Shown here one piece after another: positions 43,187-54,697 of a DNA stretch of 64,000 nt. Both the position numbers and the translations under genes were made by a program. A model generated the notes under the pieces. That model was not told where the DNA came from and ran no database searches. It saw only the letters and a program-made list of their open reading frames with translations. Numbering within the stretch: the first letter of the stretch is position 1; each line of letters starts with the position of its first letter. The stretch lies in the NCBI GenBank assembly GCA_014529385.2, contig CM043970.1, positions 41,721,279 through 41,785,278 on the forward strand. The letters are read 5' to 3'. Source of the DNA: Adiantum capillus-veneris. Taxonomy: Eukaryota > Streptophyta > Polypodiopsida > Polypodiales > Pteridaceae.

Positions 43187-45500
43187 GGCCTGCCCAAAGG
43201 GCAAAGGCTATAGAGATCACTTCTCTTTTTTCTGACTAAAATAGGAATAAAATTGAGTTGTATTTTCAAGTATTTTTTGATAGATTTAAAATGTTGATTG
43301 GTTGAAATAAGATAGTGGGCACTCATTGAAATGAAGAGTGTGTAAATCTAATGATGGATATGTCTTGAGTTTTGAAAAATGAAATGAACGCTCATATATC
43401 AAAGAAAAGATTTTGTGTTGCCCAATGTCTTAGAAAGCATGAAAAGTTGACAGCTTTATATGTTAAATGATAAAGCTTAGAAGCTCCACAAATCCCAAGA
43501 GTCACTTTTTCATTTTGAAATTGGAGAAGTTCTTTTACCCATCTTTTCATTTTGAGAATTTCATTCACGGTTGAAACTTAAGGTAATAACTAAAGTTGTT
43601 ATTTTTGTTGGTTAAAACTTTATGGAAGGAATTTATCCTTTAGAACTTTAATCTTTAAAGATTTTTTTTTCGAGATTTTAAACCTAATCCAATGAGAAAC
43701 TAGAGTTTTTTTTATTAGAAAGTAAAAATTTGAATTAAAGAAAGTAAAAATGTTACATGGATCCACAGGTAGGGGGAGGGTCACCACGAGACGTTAGAGT
43801 TTTAGGGCTTACTAACTTAGAACTTTAAAGCTTTTAAAGTGGGATTTACAACTTATGGATCTATAATTTCAATTTGTAAAAGGCGCTCTAGAGCTTAAAA
43901 ATGTAGAATTTTTAAAGTGGGGTGTAGAGCATAAAGATCTAAAGCTTAGGGTGTAGAGCTTAAGGGTGCTTTTTTAATTCAATTCACTATACTTATGTTT
44001 TTTTAAAAAGCTTAGAGATGTAGAGATTTTAAAGTGGGATCTAACCTCAGATCAAAGCTTAAAATTGACGCTTTTTTTTTGTCAAGGGTTAGGTAATAAC
44101 TAAAGTTGTTATTTTTGTTGTTTAAAGCTTTATGGAAGGAATTTATTCTTTAGAGCTTTAATCTTTAAAGATTTTTTTTTTGAGATTTTAAAGCTAATCC
44201 AATGAGGAACTAGAATTTTTTTTTATTAGAAGGTAAAAATTTGAATTAAAGAAAGTGAAAATGTTACATGGATCCACAGGTAGGGGGAGGGTCACTCCGA
44301 GACATTAGAGTTTTAGGGCTTACTAACTTAGAACTTTAAAGATTTTAAAGTGGAATTTACAACTTAGGGATCTATAATTTTAATTTGTAAAAAGCGCTCT
44401 AGAGTTTAAAAATGTAGAATTTTTAAAGTGGGGTGTAGAGCATAGGGATCTAAAGTTTAGGGGTGTAGAGCTAAGGGTGCTTTTTTAATTCAATTTACTA
44501 TGCTTATGTTTTTTTCTGAAAGCTTAGAGATGTAGAGATTTTAAAGTGGATCTAACCTCGGATCAAGGCCTAAAATTGACTTTTTTTTTGTTAAGGGTTA
44601 GGTAATAACTAAAGTTGTCATTTTTGTTGGTTAAAACTTTATGGAAGGAATTTATCCTTTAGAGCTTTAATCTTTAAAGATTTTTTTTGAGATTTTAAAG
44701 CTAATCCAATGAGGAACTAGAATTTTTTTAATTAGAAGGTAAAAATTTGAATTAAAGAAAGTGAAAATGTTACATGGATCCACAGGTAGGGGGAGGGTCA
44801 CCCCGAGATGTTAGAGTTTTATGGCTTACTAACTTAGAACTTTAAAGCTTTTTATGTGGGATTTACAACTTAAGGATCTACAGTTTTAATTTGTAAAAGG
44901 CGCTCTAGAGCTTAAAAATGTAGAATTTTTAAAGTGGGGTGTAGAGCATAGGGATCTAAAGCTTAGGGTGTAGATCTTAAGGGTGCTTTTTTAATTCAAT
45001 TCACTATGCTTATGTTTTTTTTAAAAAGCTTAGAGTTGTAGAGATTTTAAAGTGGGATCTAGCCTTAAATCAAGGCCTAAAATTGACCTTTTTTTGTCAA
45101 GGGCTATTTTGCCTATCAAAACATGTGCTTAAAAAAAACCTCATATCATTTGACATGCTAGAATCTCAAAATTGCCTATCATTTTTTGTGTTTATATCTT
45201 TAAGTTAACGACATATATGAAAAATTATATAAATTGATTGCATTACACAAAGCATATGAAAGGGTACTTGAAAATTTGCATCTCAAGAAGAAAATTTTAT
45301 CAGGCGTGGCATGATTCCATACATTATGTTTGTGTTTATCCTATCAAAACACCACTTTGATACTCTTCAATCCTTCATCGCAGTCAACATTTATGATGTT
45401 ATCTGTAAATCACTTTCTCTATGGATCAATATGATTACCATCCTAGTAGTTTTTTGTTTCACTTTCATGTTCTTTATTAGTTTTCTTAATTTGGCAGGCC
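43187..45500. mobile_element. 2.3-kb insertion with GGCCTGCC ends
   Basis: Bounded by GGCCTGCCCAAA (left) and TTTGGCAGGCC (right), short inverted repeats lying close to where the satellite is cut and resumes (17 unexplained bases follow the right end). PIF/Harbinger elements often start with a related GGCC word, but the repeats are only about 11 bp and no duplication is clear. The interior is AT-rich, non-coding and dominated by a three-copy tandem repeat. Confidence 0.45.
43581..45108. repeat. three tandem copies of a 510-bp repeat
   Basis: aggtaataactaaagttgt starts at 43581, 44091 and 44600. Each copy contains gttacatggatccacaggta with agggggagggtcacc, several ttaaagtggg and gagctta words, and ends before tgtcaaggg. 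Copies differ by a few percent. No open frame. Confidence 0.92.
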
Positions 45501-45751
45501 TTGTGATTTTATCACTTGTTCTTCTTAGAAAGTAAAAGAGGAAACTTTATCTACAAGGGGGGGGGGGGGGGGGGGGGGGGGGAGGGGGGGAACCAATTGG
45601 GTGCTAGATGACCAAAAAGAGATGCCTCTTTTGCCATATCGAGCCCCTTTTTTTTCATAATCTTTAAAACCCACCAATGATACTACTGAATTGATAACAA
45701 TGATCCTAGTATCCAAGACTCCGAATGAGTTTGCTCTTTTCCATCCAAGCT
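45501..45751. repeat. hairpin satellite fragment with poly-G run
   Basis: Satellite words resume (ttcttcttagaaagtaaaag) and continue to ttttccatccaagc. Where the palindrome's G-rich arm should stand, a run of about 25-30 G (about 45557-45590) is found, a likely G-quadruplex former and length-unstable. Confidence 0.8.
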
Positions 45752-46833
45752 AGTAGGTCCCAAAACGTTGTTTTCATTTCTTTTTATAGGAATCTTTTGA
45801 GATGCTTTTGTGAAAAATAGGATGAAAGCTAAACTAAGTGGAAAAGGGTTGGGGGGGTGCGTCGTATGGCCAGTGTGCATGGAACATTGAGAAGTCAGGG
45901 AGAGGGTCTTAGCACATGTGCTAGAGCGAGTGTTTTTTGCCCGAGGGAAAATGAAGACAAAGGTAGTGTTAGAAAAAAACCAGTTCCGGTGTATTTTAAG
46001 CAGACGAAGTCCTGATATGGCGGTTAGATTTTGAGCTTGCCTTGAAGGAAGCCGAAATATTTTCAAAAATTTTAGTGTGATTATCGAGAAAAGCTTCGAA
46101 ATTTCACCTAGAAACCGAGAGAACTTGAGGTGTGCCCTTGTTTTTGGGAAGATGGCCGAAATACCCCTCTAATTTGTGGAAATTCCCAAAATGCCCCTCA
46201 AATTTTCAGAAATTCGTAAAATAGATGTGCGGGATAAAATCTCATGACCAGAGGTGGTGAGTGGGTTGACACGTGGAGACACAGGCGGAGTGGAATGAAC
46301 AGTCGTCATGACGGAGGCTGGAGCGCGAAGACGAAGGATTCTCACAATGAGGCAGGTGGGGAACCAAGCTTGCGCAGGAGGGCACAGCAAGAAATCAATC
46401 TCTCTCTCTATCTGTCTTGATCTACTGTAAGCACAATCGGGCACTTCTCGTGCAGGTCGGACAAAAATTGCTCTCTTTGTGGCTTGCAGCCCTCCTGACG
46501 TAGAGCAGAACTGCGCAGCAATGGGAGGTGAGAGAGGGGTCCACGTTGAGCGTAGGGAAGCGCCGTCGTTATCCGGAAATGAGAGCCTCAAATGGGGGAG
46601 CAGGTACATGAGAAGACTGGACGCTCTGTGCACAGTGGGGGTGCAGAGGCAAGCAAAGCAGATCTGCACAGTCGTCAAGCCAAAGGATGAAAGGGCATCG
46701 CAGGTGGACAGGAGGATAGGATGTTTGTGCACGTGGGAACGTACGCAGAGATAGATGATATGTTTTGGCGAAAGTGGGAGACGAAATCTTTGAGTCTAAT
46801 TAATTAATGGGTGTAAAAACGACCCAGTAGTAG
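45752..46833 (+). mobile_element. non-autonomous relative B of the HUH element
   Basis: Starts AGTAGGTCCCAAAACGTTGT, very close to the HUH element end (AGTAGGTGCCCAAAACGGGG), and ends CTAATTAATTAATGGGTGT...CAGTAGTAG. Shares the internal ccctctaatttgtggaa block (46154-46215) with copy A. Open frames of 90-187 codons exist but show no recognised domain. Confidence 0.62.
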
Positions 46834-47064
46834 ATTACATTTCTTTTTATTTTAGAGTGATGTTTCTTGCACATCACACTGAGGAGCTTCCACAATAGAG
46901 ATAATGACAACTTTTTCTTCTTAGAGAGCAAGATAGAAAAATTTACCTTCATAAAAATAAGGGTTCACAAGGGGGCACTAGATGACCAAACACAAGTGCA
47001 TGTTTGTCCATCTAGGGTCCACTTGTGGCCCTCTTTCTTTTGCATAATTTTCAAACTCCACCAT
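46834..47064. repeat. hairpin satellite, one unit
   Basis: Satellite resumes at attacatttctttttatttt and runs to the ccaccat cut by a MITE-like insertion. Confidence 0.85.
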
Positions 47065-47503
47065 AGGTCTTCCCAATCTCAAAAAAATAATTTTAAAAAA
47101 AACCCATATTAAGTGTATAAGTGAAGGGTGAGTTTAAGAAATGAAAAGACAGATGAAGGTGGAAAATCAAAAGACATACAAATGTGGAGAGTCAAAAGAC
47201 CTTTTGTGTTTATATAAAAAGGTGTTTCTCTTCTCTTTTATTTTCTCTTTAGCATTTTCTTCTCTTTAAAGTTTCCTCTCTCTCTCTCTCTCTCTCTCCC
47301 CCTCCCTCTCTCTCTCTCTCTCTCTCTCGCGTGCGCAAAGTTATATCCGTCTTTTTCACATCCAGTCCATAATGTGCAAATCTATGTGCTTTATCATTGC
47401 CCATTGTTGCGTGCTTTAAACGAGCACATTGTTTTTGTTGTTATTAAGAAAATCTTTGAACTAGAAATATCTTTTAATTTTTTTCAAGCCATTAGGAATA
47501 CCT
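47065..47503. mobile_element. 439-bp MITE-like insertion
   Basis: Left end AGGTCTTCCCAAT and right end complement AGGTATTCCTAAT form short inverted repeats lying where the satellite words ccaccat and attaatactac are separated. Contains a CT-tract at about 47277-47328. Family unknown. Confidence 0.5.
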
Positions 47504-47985
47504 TTTATTTTCTATCATTAATACTACCCTAGTTGATAGGAGTGATCCTAGTATCCAGGATTTCCAATGAGTTTGCTCTCTTACATTGCTATACACTATC
47601 TATTTTGTTTGGAATGAAGCTTCTCTCACATTACAATCAAGACCATCAAGACAATAGACACAATGTCAAATTTTCCTTCGTAGAGAGAAAGAGAGAAAAT
47701 TTTACCTTCAATCCTATGACCAAATAAAGGTGCCTTTTTGGCCATCTGGCGCCCCCTTGTGGCCCCCTTTTTTTTGCATTATCTTCAAATGCCACCACTG
47801 ATACTACTACAATGATCCCAGTATAATGAGGACTCCTCAATCAATTTTCTCTATTCAAGTACTATACACTGTTTATTTTGTTTGGAGTGAGGTTTCTCCC
47901 ACTTTACATTGAGGAGCACCCACAATAAAGAGAATAAAAACTTTTCCTTCTTAGAGAGAAAGAGGGAAAAATTTTCCTTTTTCAT
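47504..47985. repeat. hairpin satellite array, last block
   Basis: About one and a half units, including a well-kept right palindrome arm (ggccatctggcgcccccttg, from about 47740). Ends at about 47985 (ttttcatgggagagg). Confidence 0.85.
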
Positions 47986-48463
47986 GGGAGAGGCCTCCCT
48001 CACACCTCCCCCTTGGGAGGCAAAGGGGTCCTCAAAGTATCTGGTTTTTTGCAATGCTACTTGACAAAGAAGGATATGTGGCACGTGCGCTTCCCTGGTG
48101 CCACCGTGCATTGCTAGAGAAGGACTTGGCCCCCTTTAAGGCCCAAACTGATCAAGGATCGGGCTTGGCTCCAAAATAGCCTACATTTGGATTTTATAGG
48201 ATCGATTGTGTTTTGGTCCAATGTTCTGATCTGCATGGACCTACTTCCAATGGTGATGGAGTTCAGACTCCTCCCTTATGTGGCATAGGATTTTTCTTTG
48301 ATGTGCCTCTCTTAGTTCTACTCCAAGTGCTTCATTTGCTTGTTTGTGTCAAAGGTATGTTGGTGTGGTCCTTGGTATGAGCACTCAAATTTCTGTGGCG
48401 GAGATTGGTTATTACCTTTGCACGTTGGAGAGGGGAAATAGAGAACACACCCAAAACACAAAT
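47986..48463. other. unassigned sequence left of the inverted LTR pair
   Basis: No firm feature. The last 50 bp (cgttggagaggggaaat...aacacaccc) resemble 612-665 in reverse-compatible order within the CACTA region, which hints at a shared mobile sequence. Confidence 0.3.
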
Positions 48464-49887
48464 TGTGACGCGACAGGGGAGGGCAAAATACATTGATAAT
48501 AAAAAATAAAGAGTATGTATAATCAATAGATGAAATAAAGAATTTGTATGGATGTAAGATAATCATTACAAGAGGAGCATGGCTCGTTTTATTACCTCTC
48601 GACCACCCCCGGGCTATCTCAATCTCAATCTCAATCACACTCTCACTCTCAATCACAATCGCAATCTCAATTTCAATCTTGTGCACAATCTGAATCTCAA
48701 TCACACTTTCACTCTCAATCTCAATCACAATCACACTCTCAATCTCAATCTCTTGATGGCAACAACCATCATAATCGGAATTGCAACACGATCACAATCT
48801 CAATATCACGAAACCTTGAACAGATCCCGTTTCACACATTGATTTTGTAACTTCTACGAAATAGCCAAAAGAACATACTCGTGCAACCAATTCAACATGA
48901 TAATCAAATTAGAAAGCATAATTTTGTATCATCATAAAAGAGTATAATCACTTCTTGTTTAGATCAAACAAAAGAGATATTACGTGTGTATATCTGTTTG
49001 TAAGCTAACGTCTTGTTGCTTGTAGGTTGTCATGTTGCCGCTGACAACTTATTTCTATCATTACTTTGTCAAACCAGCTCAGAATATAGACTTGTAGGTA
49101 CTCAAAACGTCAGAAATAGGTTTGTTCTACAAGGCAACGCGGTGAACATTGCGAAAAACCTCTTTCTTTGGCTGAAAATAGATCTTTTAGGTCACAACTC
49201 AAAAAACCTCTTTTTTTGGGTCTCCACTACTTTTTAAACTTATTTTAAGCCTACCCATGTATTTTAAGCTAAAACACATAAAAATAAGACATTGATATTA
49301 ATAAAAACCTCAATTTTAAATACGTTTTTATTATACTGTTCATAGACAGACTATTTGTTATTCATTAATCTTTATCAAATATATCTTTAGTTTATTATTT
49401 AAAAAGAAGGGAATATATTTTCTCTCTTAATATCTTAAACTCATTGATATAAGCTCTATCTAATAAACTATTCAACAATCTTTCAAACTGTGCTAAACAA
49501 AAGATATGGCCTACTACATTCTTTTCGACTTTAAGAACGTAAAAAATTATTCCTATTAAATTCTCCCCTTATCAAAATTAACTCTGTCCTCAGAGTTGGG
49601 AAGAGGGACTTTCAACATACAAAACATCAAATCCAATCCAAGAGGCATCTTTTATATGATACATCTCTCTTAACAAAAACTTCAGGAAGAATTCTACTTC
49701 TAAGCTGTTTAACTCTACAATCGAACTGGTTTTTAGTTCTGCCTTCATATATTTTCTTTAGAACAAGATTATCTAAAAAAATATATTTTGTTGGAATTCT
49801 CACAAAATTTGATATTTTAAAGAGGGATTTATAGACACATATAACCAATCATGATAATATAAGTTACCCTTATGTGAACAAAATTTC
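48464..49887 (+). repeat. LTR-like sequence, left arm of a large inverted repeat
   Basis: Starts TGTGACGCGACAGGGG, typical of gypsy LTR starts, and ends ...ATGTGAACA plus AAATTTC. The reverse complement of essentially the whole arm is found at 50557-51972. Contains a TCTCAA-type hexanucleotide tract at about 48618-48760. Confidence 0.85.
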
Positions 49888-50556
49888 AAGAAAAGCATAT
49901 TGATGAGTTCAAGGATGTTTTACCTAATGACCTGCCCGGTATGCCTCCTCCTAGATCATTAAACCATGGGATTGACCTATATCCAGGATCTGAACCGTAC
50001 TCTAGGGTCCCTTACAGATTCAACATAGATGAGCTTAAGGAACTAAAACTCCAGCTTGATGACTTGCTAAAGAAAGGGTTAATGAGGCCTAGTGTATCTC
50101 CTTGGGGTGGCCCTGTTCTTTTCCAGAGGAAGAAAGATGAAACTTATAGACAGTGCATTGGCTATAGGGGTCTTAATAAACGAACCTTTAAAAATAAAAA
50201 TCCCCTTCTGTACATCGATGAGATGACTAGTCAACTTAGCAGTGCACAAGTATTTTTAAAAGTTTGACCTTCAATCTGGATACGACAAGACCAGAATTAA
50301 GGAAGAAGATATTTTTAAAACTGTATTTTGAAAGCAAGGGTAGCTGAAAATTATATTTTAAAAATTTCAAAACTTGGAAAATCTTTTTTGGTAACATGTG
50401 ATGCAAGCGGGGAACAAATGGGATGTGTCTTATGCCAAGAGGGGAGAGTTGTGGCATGTGAATCTAGGAAGTTGAGAAGACATGAAGTAAATAATGAGTT
50501 TCTACTCTAGCATTATATCTCTTATCTAAATTCTCATGTGAGAGGGATTTTGAGAG
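49888..50556 (+). pseudogene. gypsy RT and RNase H fragments between inverted LTRs
   Basis: RT N-terminal part: [55 protein letters not shown] and [13 protein letters not shown]; then a jump to an RNase H piece: FLVTCDASGEQMGCVLCQE and VACESRKLRRHEVNNEF. The RT catalytic core between them is deleted. Plus-strand orientation. Confidence 0.88.
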
Positions 50557-51972
50557 GAAATTTTGTTCACATAAGGGTAACTTGTATTATCATGATTGCT
50601 TATGTGTGTCTATAAATTCCTCTTTGAAATTGTGAGAATGCCAACAAAATATATATTTTTAGATAATCTTGTTCTAAAGAAAACATGTGAAGGCAGAACT
50701 AGAAACCAGTTTGATTGTAGAGTTAAACAGCTTAGAAGTAGAATTCTTCTTGAAGTTTTTGTTAAGTAAGATGTATCAGGTAAAAGATGCCTCTTGGATT
50801 GAATTTGGTGTTCTGTATGTTGAAAACCCCTCTTTTCAACTTTAAGGACAGAGTTAATTTTGATAAGGGGAAAATGTACTAGGACTAATTTTGAAGTTCT
50901 TAAAGTCGAAAAGAATGTAGTAGGCCATATCTTTTGTTTAACACGATTTGAAAGATTGTTGAATAATCTATTAGATAGAGCTTATATGAATGAGTTTAAG
51001 ATATTAAGAGAGAAAATACATTCTCTTCTTTTTAAATAATAAACTAAAGACATATTTAATAAAGATTAATGAATAACATAGATAGTCTATCTATGAATAA
51101 TATAATAAAAACGTATTTAAAATTGAGATTTTTATTAATATCAACGTCTTATTTTTATGTCTTTTAGCTTAAAATACATGGGCAAGCTTAAAATAAGTTG
51201 AAAAAGTAGTGGAGATCCAAAAATAGAGGTTTTATGAGTCACGACCTAAAAGTTGTGTTTTCAGCCAAAGAAAGAGGTTTTTCGCAATTCTGTCCGCGTA
51301 ACCTTGTAGACGAGACTTGTTTCCGCCGTTTTGAGTACCTGGAAGTCTATATTCGGAGCTTGTATGACAAAGTTATGACAGAAATAAATTGTCAACAGCA
51401 GCAGGACAACCTACAAGCAGCAACAAGTTAGCTTACAAACAGATATACATAGGTAATATCTCTTTTGTTTGATCCAATAAGAAGTGATTATACTCTTTTA
51501 TGATGATACAAAATGATGTTTTTTAATTTGATTATCATGTTGAATTGGTTGCACGAGTATGTTCTTTTGCCTATTTTGTAAAAGTTGTAGAAATCGATGT
51601 GCGAAACGGGATCTGTTCAAGGTGTCATGATATTGAGATTGTGATCATGTTGCGATTTCGATTATGATGGTTGTTGACATCAGGAGATTGAGATTGAGAG
51701 TGTGATTGTGATTGAAATTGAGAGTGGGAGTGTGATTGAGATTGAGATCGTGCACAAGATTGAGATTGAGATTGCGATTGTGATTGAGAGTGAGAGTGTG
51801 ATTGAGACTGAGATTGAAATAAATCGGGGGTGGTCGGGAGGTAATGAAACGAGCTATTCTCCTCTTGTAATGATTATCTTACATCCATAAAGATTCTTTA
51901 TTTAATCTATTTATTATGTGTACTCTGTATTTTTCATTATCAATGTATTCCACTCTCCCCTGTCGCGTCACA
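50557..51972 (-). repeat. LTR-like sequence, right arm of the inverted repeat
   Basis: Reverse complement of 48464-49887; on the minus strand starts TGTGACGCGACAGGGG at 51972. The TCTCAA-type tract is at about 51680-51815. Arms differ at a modest number of positions and short indels. Confidence 0.85.
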
Positions 51973-51989
51973 CAAACAAATGCCTTTCT

Positions 51990-52420
51990 ATAGCTCAGAG
52001 CATTCACAACACCCCTATCCTATCAGAAATACCTTCAAAAGACTCAACACATGCTAACATGTCATCACCTGTATAATTTCCAAGTCCATTGAGAATCTTC
52101 AAACCACTCCAGCTTTGAACTAGCATAACTTCCACATCGAGACTCTGCTTGACAAGCCGTCTAGACTAGATTCTAGAGATTCTTGAGCACTACATTCCAA
52201 GGCACCAACCACATGCTCTAGACACCTAGACCTGATATCCAAAGTGGACCCTTCTGGAGCCCTTTCTAGCCAAGAAAATTGCATTAGGCATACATTTCCA
52301 CTTCCCTTTGCCTGCCCAATGTCTTCATACCTACTCTAGCATCTTGCCATGCCCTGGTCATGTTCGACCAAAAGCACACTTATGGAACTTGAAAATTAAC
52401 AGACCAAATTGAAAATCAAA
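51990..52420 (-). repeat. LTR remnant related to the Tat-like element at 1-8 kb
   Basis: Words such as ccgtctaga, attccaaggcac and aggcatacatttcc occur in the same order as in 2280-2560, with about 25-30 percent divergence. It lies at the 3' side of an integrase fragment, as expected of a 3' LTR. Confidence 0.65.
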
Positions 52421-52499
52421 AGCACTCACAAACCATATGTACAAGATATATACAAAGCTTTATCTCCTCTATTTATTGATTTTTTCCCAAATGGGTTGC

Positions 52500-53870
52500 C
52501 GACCCCCCTTGGCCAAAATTTGATGCACGCAGGGCACTAAACCTCTGTCAAAGTATACCTTGAACCGCACACCTTTCACCCTGTGCCTACGAAGCTTACC
52601 ATTAGCTCTTACTAGCTCGATAGGTCCCATATGAAAAAGCCTTTTTCACATTATATGGACTCATCCACCTCTTCTTGAACTTCGTTTGAAAGGTGAAATC
52701 AAAGTAGCTTTCGTACTTCATGACCAATTCTCCTTCCTATATCTTGTTGTCCAACGGACTCTTGTTGAACTTGTTGCTTCACATAGTAGCCCGCTGCTAC
52801 TTCTCCATTTACAATGCTTCAAGGCCGACAATCCAATCCTGTAAATCCTCATGTTAAGTGGTATTCATGCACCATATACCCTTCAAATCTTCCAGATGTG
52901 TATGTACTAGTAGCAATGCCTTCTTACCATAGACTAGCTTGAATGGAGTAAAATTCGTAGCCACCTTGTAGGACATATTGTTTGACCATAAGCACCTCTC
53001 TAGTTTGGCCTCCCACTCTGCTTCCTTCTTGTACACATGCTTCATCAAATTTTTGATGATCTGCCCATTGGCACTCTCCACTTGATCATTGCATTGGAAA
53101 TGATAGTGTGAAGAAAACCGATGTTGAATGCCTATCTTCTCAACTAATGCCCACATAAGCTTGCTTCTAAATCCCTGGCCTCTATATACCCACAATACTC
53201 CAAAACAACAACAAATGTTATCAAAGACAAACTGAGCCACAACATGTGCATTTCCATCCTTAACTGCCTTGGCCTCAACCCATTTGGTGAGGTATTCAAT
53301 GACTATCAAAATGTACTTCTTACCACTTGTAGACTTTTGAAGTGGACTGATGGCATCCAAACCCCACTTCTTGAAAGTGCTTTGAGCGATGATGGCCCCA
53401 TGTGCTGGGACACTAGTCCTCTTTCACCCATGGCCTAGTACTCTAGCAGGTTTTTCACAAATAGTGCATGTCCCTCACTATAAAAGGCCACCAAAATCCT
53501 TATCTCAACACTCAAAACAACACTTGGTCTTCTCCCAGATGTCCACCCTCTTCATGGCATTGCTCTAGCACCAAGATAAGATCTTCTTTGTAGAGTACCC
53601 TCTTTGGAACCCCATCTTGACCATTGGCCATTAGGTATTCACCTACTAATGTAAACTTGTGACATTTTTGCACTACACTTCTTCTTTGTAGCTTGGACAA
53701 ACCTTCTAGACCCCGGCTCATGCTCAGTACCCGTGTAAGTTGCCAGGGACACACATAAATCTACAGCATGTACCTGTACCATGCTACTTGCTATCTGGTC
53801 TTCGCCTTGGTCTTGCTCTCTCTTGACAAGCTTGAATTGGACTTCTTCAAAGAACTTTAACAGCATGCTA
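52500..53870 (-). pseudogene. gypsy integrase and RNase H tail, Tat-like
   Basis: 53360-52854 encodes MDAISPLQKSTSGKKYILIV, KWVEAKAVKDGNAHVVAQFV and QCNDQVESANGQIIKNLMK, clearly the same integrase as at 2761-3813. The second catalytic Asp is lost in a small deletion (WVYRGQGF where the other copy has SDRGEGF). 53866-53512 carries the preceding linker (EEVQFKLVKREQDQGEDQIA). Several frameshifts. A second, older member of that family. Confidence 0.85.
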
Positions 53871-53889
53871 CTATTTTTGCTTAAATGAT

Positions 53890-54393
53890 ATTTGTCAAGG
53901 ATGTACCTAAAAATAGCTTTATCTCTTCTAATGTTTCATTAAAGGTAGAAAGTGATTTCCTTTTATTTCTAGTTGAACATGCTGATGTTTCTATCAATGG
54001 CATCCCATGAGTGTTACCTCCTAGAAGAGGGATGATGATCATAGGATTGAGCTCATACTAAGAATTTATCCTCCTAACGAATGTCCTTATCGAGTCTCAC
54101 CAGCTCAACAAGAGGAGATTGTGTCACAAGTCAAAGGACTTGTGAAAAAAGGAATGTTAATACCTAGCTCTTCACCATTTTGTTCTCATGTTTTGCTAGT
54201 GCACAAAAAGTATGGTACATACAAAATGTTTGTAGCCTATCGTGTATCAAACAAGATTATAGTAAGAGCAAATTTCCAAATAAAAGATTGAGTACTTATT
54301 TATAAGCTACAAGGATCTACCTACTTTATTAGAATAAACCTTACAAGTGGTTATCATCAAACAAAAATTATACTAGAAGATATTCACAAGCCT
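53890..54393 (+). pseudogene. gypsy reverse transcriptase fragment
   Basis: Plus strand: HRIELILRIYPPNECPYRVS, EEIVSQVKGLVKKGMLIPSS, SPFCSHVLLVHKKYGTYKMF, LQGSTYFIRINLTSGYHQTK and ILEDIHK, the N-terminal half of a gypsy RT of a different lineage from the neighbours. It is cut at the IHK motif by a foldback insertion, and no C-terminal half is recognisable to the right. Confidence 0.87.
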
Positions 54394-54662
54394 GGGGGGT
54401 TCAGTATGTGTAAAACTACCATATCACGTGCGTTCAAGACATGTTTGTAAAACCCCTTATATGTGAATTTTGTTAAGAATATAATGTACCCTTTTCTTTT
54501 AGAATCTGTAAGTTTTTTTCAAATTTGAAAAAATTTGAAAAAAACTTACAGATTCTAAAAGAAAAGGGTACATTATATTCTTAACAAAATTCACAGATAA
54601 GGGGTTTTACAAACATGTCTTGAATGCACGTGATATGGTAGTTTTACACATAGTGAACCCCC
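54394..54662. mobile_element. 269-bp foldback (hairpin) element
   Basis: Two arms of about 130 bp are nearly perfect reverse complements, from GGGGGTTCA at the left end to the A/T-rich loop tcaaatttgaaaaaatttga. AAG stands just outside both ends (54388-54390 and 54664-54666), a possible 3-bp duplication. Bases between AAG and the arms (cctg / g) are uncertain. No coding capacity; likely a MITE that folds fully on itself. Confidence 0.85.
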
Positions 54663-54697
54663 GAAGACTAATCATCTGTCCCACTCTGAGCATTCCT

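Noticed and set aside
46169-46732. 187-codon minus-strand frame in non-autonomous element B
   Set aside because: No domain recognised, an overlapping plus-strand frame exists, and copy A has no matching frame.
48618-48760. TCTCAA-type repeats considered as a CRISPR-like array
   Set aside because: Units are 6 bp without spacers, and an inverted partner lies at 51680-51815; it is a simple repeat in an LTR.
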